Shown one piece after another: positions 1 through 13,171 of a stretch of DNA of 64,000 nt. The notes below the pieces were generated by a model. It was given only the letters and a program-made list of their open reading frames with translations, was not told the DNA's origin and ran no database searches. The stretch lies in assembly GCA_014905825.1 (NCBI GenBank), contig JACGCN010000011.1, positions 682,001-746,000 on the forward strand, in the 5' to 3' direction. This DNA is from Lyophyllum atratum (lineage: Eukaryota > Basidiomycota > Agaricomycetes > Agaricales > Lyophyllaceae). A program made the position numbers and the translations under genes. Each line of letters opens with the position of its first letter. Position 1 is the first letter of the stretch.

Positions 1-352
1 GACGGAACGTACCTTGCTGTTTACCAATGGCAAGCCAAAGATATCTTTCCTACCGCGTCAGTTGCAATATTTGGGAAGATTAGATATGTTCTACCGGTCA
101 AAAGCAATAGAGCTCGACGAGGATTCGAAGCCCGCTCCGCTTTAGCAACATAGGTGTTAACTCCGTTGATGGTCTTCATGACGCCTGTCGTGGCGTTAAA
201 TATCAGCCCTAAGTGAACTGGATGTGCTCCTCACCCTTGGGAGTTCCTTCGAACGTCACGCCTTTGATACAATCCTCGGTTAGTGGAATAAGTCCGCCCA
301 CGACGCTAGAGACGAGAAACGCCAATAGTCCGAGAGTAGGAAGAAGGTTCAT
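1..352 (-). CDS. Secreted dienelactone hydrolase family protein, 5' end (partial)
   Basis: Only the N-terminal part lies in the window. Reading the minus strand from the ATG at 352, exons 235-352, 95-184 and 13-44 join in phase, and a further intron starts at 12. The product opens with a signal peptide (MNLLPTLGLLAFLVSSVVGG). Next come the motifs CIKGVTFEGTPKG and INGVNTYVAK, then LLLLTDIFGLPLVNSK, the N-terminal block of the dienelactone hydrolase (alpha/beta hydrolase) family. In that family the catalytic Cys/Asp/His residues lie further on, outside the window. These enzymes hydrolyse lactones and related esters in aromatic degradation; the signal peptide suggests secretion. The family call is firm, the substrate unknown. 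Confidence 0.8.
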
Positions 353-2228
353 GTTGTGGTAGATGCAGGGAGTGGGAGGTTCCAACACTTGTGGGGCGTC
401 GGTTACTTCAGAAGTAGCGTTTCATTATAAAGAAAATGTCCAGGGAATGAGAAGCATGCGTGTCGTGTGGTCGCTGACGAAGGATTGCCACGTCTCGACC
501 GGTTTCTCTTGACTCAAATTTCGAAGACGGGCCGAGGGCTGTCCTATCTTTTCAGGGCGGCAACTGCGGAACGGTCACAAAGGGAAAGACTAGGTGTGCG
601 CTTTCAAACTCTAGGGCGCTTGTCGCCGGTATGGCGCAGTCGGTGTCATAGCTTTGTCAAGATGAGTATCAACATAGGCACTACGCACGAGAGCATCTTG
701 CAACACCCCTCGCCACTCTCGACAGCATAGCGTGGCCTAAAAGCCTTGAGTACGCGAGCCTGCCCAAGTAGATGAGAGAACGCCAAATGAAGGTTGCCCA
801 TCCCATCCACACGCTCAAGCATTCTCGTACCAGTATCCCGAACAATTTGCGCGGATCACCTGATCTGAATGGAATCTGTCATGGCACTGGGAATAGCGAT
901 GATCGCATGATGTGGTGGGAGAAGCATGAACTATGCTTTTGTCGTGTCCTTTTCACTAAAACATACGACAATCATATACTCGGTCATCTGATGTTTGATC
1001 CGATATATGATATATCATGATAAACTCACTTGCTGAGGGAGGGAAGTCTGCCCCGAGAGATAAAGCTAGGGTGCTTGATAGATCACCCTGGTATACAAAA
1101 CTGGATTTTAGAACTTTCAAATCCTCGGAACCATGGGCAAGGTGCAGGGAATCAACTGGACGACGAACCTTAGACCCGGCACATCGATGACTTGATCCAT
1201 GGGACGGGCTCAGTTTGATTGACTGTATGCCCGACTATCATTTTGAAAGCAGTCCAGCTGTATCTATGAGACCAGAAACGACGGTCAAACCATCCTCCAT
1301 GATTACTTGGAAACCCTCAAGGCGGGACAATTCTAGAAACCCTTGGTTATGAGCGCCAAACCCCCGCTTGAGACTACCATGGACGTAGGCGCAGTTGAAA
1401 GTCGTGGATGAAAACTAACGCGAGGCTTGAAAGTCCTTCGTGGAAACTTCCTAAAAGACCCATGCTTCAACGCTGTGGACGATTCGAAATTCGCCATCCG
1501 GGCGACGCAATGCATGCAGCAAAGGTAGCAAATCACCGTGCATATGCGGTGGGAATCATAGGCGTTTATGAGCCCGGCAAAGTGGCGCCCTTTTGTAAAA
1601 CATACCGACCCATTTTGGTCGAGTCGTGAGGGCTTGCATTGCATGACGAGGGCGTTCTGCACCCGAATATTCCCATGAGCTATGGCGACATCGCATGTAA
1701 GGCTAATCTCTCCTAAACAGACATAATATTAATGGCAATGAGTCGTTCCTCTGTTCTTCGATGTTAGGCCAGGGCTGACGCTGAAAAAATCGTGACGGAG
1801 TGAAGTTGTGCAGCCATAGAGGATAGATATGGGTAGTTTGGATTGTCTTAGCACCAGGTAGAGTAAACCGTCACTCAGAGGACGTGGTGGAACAGAAGAA
1901 ATATCGAAGACAGGTGGCTGCTGTGGCAGTGCCACAAGGTGAAATTGATGGGCAAATTAAATAGAGCTGCCTGACGAAATATACCGGAAATAACCGTGGA
2001 GTAGTGGAGGACCAGGATTCTAGTCCAACTTAACCTGAAGTTTCCTAGGTACAGAGAACAAATGCCGACAAGATAGATATGAATGAAGTCTCACTGGGAG
2101 TTGTGGCAAGTGGTGGAAGGTAAGGAGGTCACAAAGTCAGGGTCGACATTATCATAGTCCAAATGGATCAAATAAATTTGTTGAAATCGGCTCCTTTCTG
2201 GCTGCGCAAGATCTTCTTCACTGCCATC
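353..2228. other. Gene-free stretch between dienelactone hydrolase and GMD
   Basis: About 1.9 kb upstream of two divergently read genes. It holds several short open frames (for example 467-730 +, 1333-1662 -), but none shows a recognisable domain, signal peptide or plausible splice partner. A weakly palindromic AT-rich spot around 1000-1022 (gatatatgatatatcat) is visible. I see no gene here. Confidence 0.5.
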
Positions 2229-3694
<1,466 letters not shown>

Positions 3695-4135
3695 TCAACG
3701 ATCTTCGCTCCCCTGATTCTCGTTCCTGTCAGTGTATACCTGCCCCCCAATGATCTTTTGAAATGATCGTACAACATTTTTCATCGCATATCCATTCTCC
3801 CTGTACAAAGTATACGTACATACATCCCAGCCTCCCCCTCTGACTTCGCAAATAAAAACGGATTAACGGACTCATTTTCTTACAGCCAATACAAGGAATT
3901 ACATATACAATAGATACATTTCGTCCATCTCAGTTGAAGGCATGCAGGCCATTATCAGGCAGCTGCCTCGCGACTTATGTGTGGATCGATGAAAGTGATA
4001 GCAACGCAATGCAACAGAAGTCGCAAAAACAAGCAGTATACTATCCTTTACAGAGCGATATGACGACTGGTATCTATGTATAGGGTGTCCGATCCGTATG
4101 TTGTACAACTTGGCCGTCGGGTACGACGACCCCGC
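3695..4135. other. Shared 3' region between convergent GMD and GDP-fucose synthase genes
   Basis: The 441 bp between the two stop codons is AT-richer than the flanking exons and must hold both 3' UTRs and poly(A) sites. An AATAAA motif is visible near 3851. No coding signal is seen. Confidence 0.6.
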
Positions 4136-5626
<1,491 letters not shown>

Positions 5627-5926
5627 AGTCTAGATGATGATTTTCAGAGTCGATCTTGGGCCTCTGAAGAGCTCGAAGACTTACTCCCGATGATCACAGG
5701 ATATATCACAGCCTTGTCTATGTCGACGACGCTGAAGGGGTAAGGAGGAGCGTAGTTTCGGCCCGCAGAGAAATTGATCTCACGTGATCAGAGAATCCAC
5801 ATCTCAGACCGAGGTTCCGCCAACCTCGCCATTGGCATAAAAGCCTCTCCCGTACAAGCTGTATCGTATATCAGACGCGCAGCAGTCCCTCTTCACTCCC
5901 CAGGATCCCTACTTTCTTGAAAATAC
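5627..5926. promoter_or_regulatory. Bidirectional promoter between GDP-fucose synthase and FAD synthase
   Basis: The 300 bp separate two divergent start codons. A palindromic E-box-like CACGTG lies at 5781-5786 and a TATA-like cataaaag near 5837. Transcription start sites cannot be fixed from sequence alone. Confidence 0.45.
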
Positions 5927-7205
5927 ATGGACTACAGGAGGATCGCACAAGAGGTTTATGATCTTGCAGATTCAGATGATCCCCTCGCACCGATGGTCAA
6001 GGAGGCGCTGGAGGTGATCGAAGAAGGGCTCGACACTCATGGGTGGGTCAGAGGCCCTCTGCGATACTTTGGGTATCGAATGACACAATAAAATTCAGGC
6101 AGGATGCTGTGTCTCTCAGCTTCAACGGTGGAAAGGACTGTGCGTTCCCAGCTGACTCGTTTTGCTTGCCGAAATCTTACCGATGTCACAACTATTCTAG
6201 GTACAGTCCTTTTGCATCTATACGTGGCTAGCCTAGCACGACGTTTACCACTGGGACAGGCCCTAAGACCCGTTCCTGCGTTATACATTCCCGTTCCGTC
6301 ATCATTCCCCGCACTCGAAACCTTCATCGAGGAGGCGGCGAGGAGATACAACCTTGATCTCTTTCGATGCTTCCCCCCATCCGACGTGGAAAGCGTCGTC
6401 ACACCTCTGCCAAACCAGGTGGGGGCAGATTATGTCCGTGCCGTGGGGAAAGCGAAGGGTGCACCGGACATGCGGGAGGCATTGCAGGTTTACAAGGATA
6501 AATTTCCTCACATCACTGCCGTGTTCATTGGGACCCGTCGTTCAGACCCTCACGGAGGTAATGCTCAGAGCTGCTATTTCGCATGGCGCGAAAGCTGACG
6601 TCACAACAGGAAGACTATCCCACCGAAACATGTGTGACGAAGGCTGGCCACGGTTTGAGCGTATAAACCCAGTCATCAACTGGTCATATATCGAGGTGTG
6701 GACCTTCCTAAGATGCTTGAAGGTGCCATACTGTCCTCTGTACGATCAAGGGTGAGCGTTATCGTATTACCTCATGTATCCAGCTCGGAAGCCTGACTGA
6801 TCCCTCAGCTATACCTCCCTCGGGTCAACGTTCAACACCTTCCCCAACCCCGCACTCCTCATAGAATCACCTTCTTCCCAACGCGATGACCCTCCACCCT
6901 CCGCATCCTCCGTCATCAGCCCAGGCACTGCGCTTAGCTCCGTAATGTCGACTACACACGAACACCCCCAGCCGCCCGAGAAGGACCTACTATCCCCAAC
7001 CGGCGTCCTGTCTACCTACATCTCCTCAACACATACAAGAGCGCCCGGTCCCAATGGCCTTCCCACACCCGAACCGACGTCGCCGAATGTATGGAGGATG
7101 TCAGGGGTGCCGGAACCGCGGTATCGGCCCGCGTATGAGTTACTGGATGGGAACTTAGAGCGTTCGGGGCGCGGGTTGAGTTCAGGGATGCGCAGGGACG
7201 CGTAG
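5927..7205 (+). CDS. FAD synthase (FMN adenylyltransferase)
   Basis: Transfers AMP from ATP to FMN to make FAD. Exons 5927-6042, 6099-6139, 6201-6557, 6610-6751 and 6809-7205 join in phase and give 350 aa. The PP-loop/PAPS-reductase-like core shows SLSFNGGKDCTVLLHLY (ATP-binding loop), AVFIGTRRSDPHGGRLS and INPVINWSYIEVWTFLR, all diagnostic of eukaryotic FAD synthetase. The segment after YTSLGSTFNTFPNPAL carries a Pro/Ser-rich insert of about 100 residues. It is followed by WRMSGVPEPRYRPAYELLDGNLERSGRG, which resembles the usual family C-terminus. The insert is longer than in yeast Fad1 and is probably a disordered loop. Confidence 0.93.
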
Positions 7206-8318
7206 GAGGTCGTCAGGTTGAGTGTAACTTACGGCTTGTGTTTTATTCAATATCTACTGATAGATTTGGGCTTCCTCTGTAGTTTTATTCACCTTCCTGG
7301 ACTAGTTTGTCAATGTGCCAGTATACACGAATGTATATTTGGTCATCTATCAAGCGATGTTCGGATTCTGTCTCCTGAATGGCAGTGAAAGCAATGCTTC
7401 TTGCTACTCATGGACGACTATGTCAACTTGAATGCTGATGTACTTCTCTGTGGAAGTCTTCCAGAGGGAAGGTCGTTCATGTGATTGGGAAAGAGCCGCC
7501 CACCGACGAGTACGGTGATGCGTCGATCCATTCCATTTAGTTGTGTGGGCAGATCATAGATTCGGCAATCCCCGAATGGGGCCGGTTTCCCATAGGCTTG
7601 TGGAAGGCTGTCAATGTCATGTAGCAGCTGTTCGTACTTACATAGTAGCACCAGTGACCGGATGCGCGTTGAACCTCTCACCCTCTACTGCGCGAAAATC
7701 GATGACCCTTCTTTAACGCAACATGCACGCTCACTGGAAGAGTTACAGCCTTCACGAAGGCCCTGGTCATGACATTCCAAACGGCAGGGGATGTATGGTA
7801 TCGGTCGTGCTCGATGATATAGCTCGTCACCAATTCTCAGCTATTCGTTTGCTCATTGTATGCAAAAAATCACAAAGATTCAAAGACCTGGTATAATTTT
7901 TGTGATCTTTTCAATGCTCCATCTGACGAAAGAAATTGGAACAGAAGATAAGCCGCTGTTCCGATACTACAATACTTCACATCTCTCAATCAGGAGCTCA
8001 CCCCAGTTCCCGATGCCTCCTTACTCGTTGTCACAACACCCGTCGATGCGATCAGGATCTATCGGCAGCCCGGACACCTCATCTTCCAGTCTGTACTATT
8101 GCATTTGAAGTGGTCGACGCAATACCTGAAGTCGTCGATGCAGGCGGCGACGTCCGGCCCTCTGTCGCACTTGTATCGTGTTCACCAGCCGCCGGAGCTT
8201 CCTGCTTCCAAGTCGTGTACGATCATACACATCCCTATGATCAGGCCGACCCATCGTTGCTTGTCTTCCTGACCAGTAGTGAATCTTTCAACGGTATTCC
8301 GCCTGACCCGGGCCGACG
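7206..8318. other. Intergenic stretch, no recognisable gene
   Basis: Short open frames exist (7418-7681 -, 7936-8373 +). The frame ending at 8373 could hold the 5' part of the following F-box gene but shows no ATG-plus-domain evidence by itself. I find no domain, signal peptide or repeat worth naming. Confidence 0.4.
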
Positions 8319-9551
8319 TTCTAGCTCTGGCCCCAAGGAATCCCTGCCCACTCAATCCGCGTTCTCCCCGTAACTGGCCGCCAGCATTTTCGTGTCGCAC
8401 TCCAACCTGAAATTGTGCGCCGTATCGTCGAACTCGCTGTAGGAAGGAAGCGCGTCGGCTGGCGCGCGGCGCTACTGTCATATGGCCTTGTTTGCAAGTC
8501 ATGGGTACATGTCTTGGACCTCTTTTTCTTGGGATTCGATGGAAGCTACATGGGCGATAGTGCTTGATGCACGTCGTGTCGCACGATCTCTTTCTGTGCG
8601 GCCAGAGCGCGGAAAGCTGATGCGCACATTCAAACAGAGAAACTACGCATATAGAATGCCGATTGACATCGAAAGCTGGACTGAAAACTGGTATTCCTTC
8701 TTGACAATCCTGGAGCATGCAACATCTGTCAATGTGGTGGAACTGATGTACATCCCGGCATCGGTCGCAGATATGCTTGCACACGTTCTCTCAAATTTGC
8801 GCCAAGTGCACACCTGCACCATAACTCGCCCCGGGGGAGGCCTTGATATTGACGCAATCCAGACATTCATCATGAGCTGGGAGCATCTACGTGTGCTGAA
8901 CTTGACCAAATGGGAACACCACGAGGGTCTCGAGTGAGTTACACCTGCTACACGTCAGGCTCAGTCGCTGAACACCAGCTCAGACCACCGTCTATGCGAC
9001 CGCACCTCCAATGCAGAATCGAGGAGCTCAAGCTTGAGAACGGTCTCCTCACCGGCCCCCAGTTGAGCCGGTTCACGGCATCGCCCACCCCTCACTTAAA
9101 GGTCCTAGAGCTCTACGGCGTGTCCGGCCTCTCAAATCACGATTTTTTCTTGTTCCTAATCTCCGTCCCGACCCTCACCCAGCTCTCGATCGCATGCTCC
9201 TCCCTATCCCGCTCCTCTGACGAGGAGGAGCGCGCCCTCGATGCGGCCATACCTATGTTGGAGGCTCTGTGTTCTGTAAGAGTGGAAAGCGCCCACGTGA
9301 GCGCCCTCGCTCTGTCGCGCAAGCCCCCTCTGCGGCAAGAACCTGGCGCGCAGAAGAAGCACTCGGAGATCGTGATAGAACCTGCTACGGAATAATTGCG
9401 CTTGGAGGACGTAGAGGAGGCGATGGCATTGGCGGCGTGGGACCTGGTGATAATCGGATGGAACTGCCAGGTGTTAGATCAAACCCTTGTCCGACGTGCA
9501 GTGAGTGCGGCGGAGGAGAGAGGGGTCTCGCTCATTTGTCGGATTGCGTGA
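8319..9551 (+). CDS. F-box/LRR-like protein, frame broken or exon structure unresolved
   Basis: An F-box-like segment, LQPEIVRRIVELAV then ALLSYGLVCKSWVHVLDLFF, reads in one frame at about 8370-8560. The protein then continues in another frame (8536-8937) with ARRVARSLSVRPERGK and HVLSNLRQVHTCTIT. A good intron (donor at 8933, acceptor ending CTCAG before 8991) leads into IEELKLENGLLTGPQLSRF and PHLKVLELYGVSGLSNHDFF. An in-frame TAA at 9393-9395 is followed in the same frame by DVEEAMALAAWDLVIIGW, up to a stop at 9549-9551. No start ATG was found in the F-box frame. It is either a decayed copy or a gene with introns I could not place. Family role: substrate adaptor of SCF ubiquitin ligases. 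Confidence 0.5.
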
Positions 9552-10247
9552 GGATGCTGCACGCGCATTATTTGGACTCTCTACGACTGGATCATGAGGC
9601 GACGCTCCATTGACAAGGTCCCTGTATATTCACAAACAGGACATTAACGTCACAGTTGGTTCGATTTCATTCTTCTCGCTTCTTTCTCTAGAGCTTGGCG
9701 TCTCGTCTGCCTTGGTCGAGTTTTGTTGTTTGGATTGACGCAGACGCACCCGCTCGTGCCTTCAACGCCACATGTATCTGGATCACTTTTTGGCACCAGT
9801 CATACAATTCATCCTCCGTCTGCCTCGCTCCATTTGCCCTGTTCAGCGTCATCATCGCGCTTCCCTCTTATGTTCAGCGTCATCATCGCGCTTTTAGCAT
9901 ACGTTCATGCTTCATACAACACAGGCACCTCCAGGAGTTGATGATCGTCGCCATCAAAATGAAGTCATTGGCTGTGCTCATAGATTGCGTCGCTTCCGGC
10001 TAACAAGTAGTGTAAAGTATCCCATCAAGTCACCTTGAACGTGCGTGATCACGTACGCACGTTCAGGCCTCTGGCTGACGATCCAAGGTCCTTATAACGC
10101 GTGAACAGTACGCAATTATTTTTTCAACGGGAGCCTGGTGTTCCCTTCATCTTGTTCGATTTTCCTTCCTCTGGATCTGCGCAGGCGCATTATCCGTTCC
10201 GCACTCGACTTCGACGCCACACCAATTCAGATCGCTTTTATTCAGCC
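9552..10247. other. Upstream region of the secreted-protein gene, with a probable decayed copy
   Basis: Contains an 11-bp inverted repeat (listed separately), a TATA-like ccttataacg near 10090 and a stretch at 9690-9875 that loosely matches the 5' UTR and signal-peptide region of the gene starting at 10248 (for example cgcttccctct preceded by similar sequence in both). A local duplication ttcagcgtcatcatcgcgctt occurs twice, near 9841 and 9871. Confidence 0.4.
10036..10065. promoter_or_regulatory. Perfect 11-bp inverted repeat upstream of the secreted-protein gene
   Basis: Arms TGAACGTGCGT (10036-10046) and ACGCACGTTCA (10055-10065) are exact reverse complements around an 8-bp loop, GATCACGT. 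It lies 182 bp before the start codon at 10248. This suggests a palindromic operator or a cruciform-forming site. No factor can be named. Confidence 0.5.
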
Positions 10248-10859
10248 ATGCAGTTCTCGCTCGTCCTTGCTTGCTTCATCCTTTTTGGCGCTGTTGCTGC
10301 GCTTCCCTCTCCGCACCTCCTCATCCGTTCCGGATGCGACATAAAAGGTACGTTCGCACATTAATGCGTCGCGACGTTTCTGATTCGCTTGCGAGGACAG
10401 GTTGTGTTGCGGCCCTTGCCCCGACAGGTATGCTAATCTTCCTGAGTGGTGTACCGGCTCGCAGAGACTGAAGATACGTCGAAATCAGTTGTGTCCTGTG
10501 CTGCAGCTGCAGCCCTCGCGGGCGCCGGTAAGCAACACCGTCCACTTCCCCGACAACTGCGCTGAATTGGAAAATCAATAGATATCGCTAAAGATGCAGC
10601 GTGCCTCGCGAATTCCGCGAATATGATTGAAAACCACGTACGTGGGCTGAAAATATGCACTTACACAACACGCGGATGGTTCTGAATGGCTCTATCCTAC
10701 CCGTAGCCCCCGAAATGCGACCAATGTCTTAAGGAATTCAACATCAAGGGCAAGGTGAAGAAAGCTGAAGAAAAGGTCGAAAACGAGGCGAAAACGATAG
10801 GTTCAAAGTTCAAGGCCGTGGGTACAAAGATCAAGCAATGGTTTCAAAAGACCTTCTGA
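10248..10859 (+). CDS. Small secreted six-cysteine protein (fungal calcium-binding-protein-like) with charged tail
   Basis: Five short exons close in phase: 10248-10347, 10401-10427, 10465-10527, 10582-10637 and 10707-10859, giving 132 aa. A signal peptide (MQFSLVLACFILFGAVAALP) precedes a helical Cys domain: CDIKGCVAALAPT, then VVSCAAAAALAGADIAKDAACLA, then KCDQC. The spacing resembles the fungal CBP-type small secreted proteins. After the last cysteine comes a 45-residue Lys/Glu-rich amphipathic tail ending GTKIKQWFQKTF, which is unusual for such a short protein. It is probably an extracellular or effector-like protein. Function is unproven and the family assignment rests on the Cys pattern only. 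Confidence 0.8.
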
Positions 10860-11123
10860 GCTCAGACGCGCTTCGTCGTTGGGATAAGGACTGCCAGCTT
10901 CCATGTTTCTCCTAAGCGTATACTTCTTCCAATTCATTATTAGAGATATTGTACATTGAAGTAGTAACAGTAGTAACGGCGTCTGATATTACAGAATTTT
11001 TCTCTTACAAGATGAGAGAATTTTCATAGACAAAGTTCAGGCTTCAGCCCACCTCGGCGATGCGTATCAAGCAAAAGCCTTTTTCGATGTTTCAGAGACT
11101 TCCAGGGCGGACGGTTGCGACTC
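10860..11123. other. Intergenic, 3' flanks of two convergent genes
   Basis: Holds the 3' flank of the secreted-protein gene and that of the convergent F-box pseudogene. It is AT-rich around 10930-11030. No gene is seen. Confidence 0.5.
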
Positions 11124-13045
11124 TCATGCGCTCCGGATCCTCGCCGAACGTACCATCGTGACTCTCAACAATGTTTCTACCTCAAGCCATGACTCCATGT
11201 GACGTTCCTCCACAGGATCTTCCGGGTAACCCTGCGTTTCGTCGTCTGGCCGAGAATATAACCAATTACTCGACAACGATTCAAGGTTAGGAAGTAAAAA
11301 CGCCATGAACAGCGCGACCTCGTATGGCCCCCAGATAGGGGACCTGCAGTATCGGAATGTGCGGAGACAGGGGTGCGGAGTGCCAGTGAGTGTGCCAGCG
11401 TGTGCGAAGCGCGATACATTCTCTGTGGCGTCGATGCGGAGCTTGAGCTCCCGTAGCTTCGGGCAGGAGGAAAGCAGTGGGATGAGGCCGGTAAGTGTGA
11501 TCTTGGGGATCGTGCCAACGGTGCGTTCCTCCAGGTCAAGGACCTCCAGTGTGGCCATGCCGCACCCATTTTCGCGAGCGCAGCGTTGTCGAGGTCGACT
11601 TTGCTATCCACGTTAAGAGACAAGTTACGCAGGTTGGATAGTGAGAGGAGGCGCTCGATGGTTGGAAAATCGACGGGAGGAGTGGTATCGCGAGGTTGAT
11701 CCTGAGGGAAGAAGGGGATTGAAAGTCTGAGCTCCTTCAATTGCTTTGCGAAAGTCTCGTGCCTTCCGATACCATCAAAGAAGGCTTTGAGGTTCCAAGT
11801 GGAATAATGTGTGCCAGAAATTTTCAACGACTGGAGGTGCTGGAAAGCATCGGGAGGTTGAATGAGTTCTGTACATGCCGCTAAATCGGGGGTGTGGAGA
11901 TGCAGCTTTCTCAAGCCGGGGAAGCGGTCAGATTTTGCCCGCTGCTTGTAAAGAAGCAGGAGTTCCGCTGTTGATATAGAGATGGCCAATTCTTCGAGCT
12001 GAGGCAGTACGGCGAGATCTGCGAAAGCAGTATGATCAACATCGAGAGATAGTACATCTATAACTTTCAGGGACGGATGGCTCCGAAGAACTTCGACGAT
12101 ATCCGGCGACACGAACTTGTTGAGTCGGTACTCGAAGTCTGGCCGGAAAGGATCAAGCCGGAAATGTTCAAGCGTTAAAAGCCGTTCCATGATTACTGCC
12201 CTAACATTATCCCACGGAAGATCGGCTGGCCATGGCAGCTCGTCGCTTGGCCATCTGCAATGGAAGAATTGGTTGGAAATGCGGACAGAGTCCACTTCCG
12301 GTCCGACAACTGAGTCGGGGGTAAACGGCCTGGTCCCGAAATTTATCCACATCGATGGTCACACTCCGCACCAGAGGAAGGATAGGACCATTGATCAGGC
12401 GCGAGAATAGTTGGTCTAAGAGAGGAGGTAGGCTACGTTCCCGAGATGCCTCCTCCCAATAGGGAGGACCGGCTACAACTCGAACTCTTGAGCTGTATTT
12501 CTGTATTTCGTAGCCATCAATTGGGGCTAGATCGCGTTTTAAGCACAAATTGCGTTTAGAGTGCAGATTGCGTTTTTTGCGCCGCTAAAGAACGCGTCAC
12601 ATTCACTGTTAGTGAAAGCTCTTAAATCCTTGAGTAAATATCGCACCAAACATGGAATAGGGTCACTGCTATCTTCCAGCTCCTCCGCCTCCTCCTTCTC
12701 CTCCTCCTCCTCCTCGGGGCCATGGCCGGGGATTAGCATCCCTCCCATCGGAAACCTAGTGAGGCGGATTGCATCGGCAGGAAGACAATGAACCAATGGA
12801 TCCAGAGTCTGAATAGTATGCCAAAGGACGTCGAGAGCTGGGTCCTTGAACATCTTACATGTCAAGGCGAGGTTAAGGAGCGTCGCGGAACCAGCAAGCG
12901 GAGTTGTCCAGTACTGGCGGTTGATGATATTTTCAAAAATGGCGGACAGAATCTCCGGGATTTTCAGGCAAGGATGCATCCCAGCAAGTAAAGACGACTC
13001 GAGGAGGACAAGGCAGATAGCGGTGTGTCGATTCCTGGCGAACAC
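11124..13045 (-). pseudogene. F-box/LRR protein pseudogene
   Basis: Reads on the minus strand from the ATG at 13045. The F-box segment is HPCLKIPEILSAIFENII then LLNLALTCKMFKDPALDVLW, followed by an acidic run (poly-Glu from the ctcctcctc tract near 12700). LRR-like text follows: VRSVTIDVD, LHTPDLAACTELIQPPDAFQHLQSL, LSNLRNLSLNVDSKV, LEVLDLEERTVG and LRELKLRIDA. The layout matches the intact paralogue at 16456-18207. The frame is broken at three places: a stop near 12540 next to a short tandem repeat, a shift near 12330 within YPRLS/VGPEVDSVRIS, and a shift near 11553 within AAWPH/LEVLDLEE. No splice sites repair these, so I call it a pseudogene. Indel errors in the assembly are the alternative. 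Confidence 0.75.
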
Positions 13046-13171
13046 AGTCGATAATGCTGTGGAAAATGTTGGACAGAAATTCCGAGAATGTCAGGCAAGG
13101 ATGATCCCAGCAGATGTCAACGACTCCGTAGGGACAAGGCAAGTAGTATGGTGGACTCCTGGGCTCCTGGC
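12915..13171 (-). repeat. Degenerate 132-bp tandem duplication of the F-box start region
   Basis: Two head-to-tail copies on the minus strand begin at the motif GCCAGGA (plus-strand tcctggc at 13033-13039 and 13165-13171, period 132 bp). Each contains CTTGTCC, CTGGGATscATCCTTGCCTGA-type sequence and a C-G-G-A-wT-TCTGTCC block. The inner copy encodes the F-box helix of the pseudogene; the outer copy is diverged. Confidence 0.65.

Noticed and set aside
12660..12720. Run of ctcctc triplets taken as a possible regulatory microsatellite
   Set aside because: It encodes the poly-Glu stretch of the F-box pseudogene on the minus strand.
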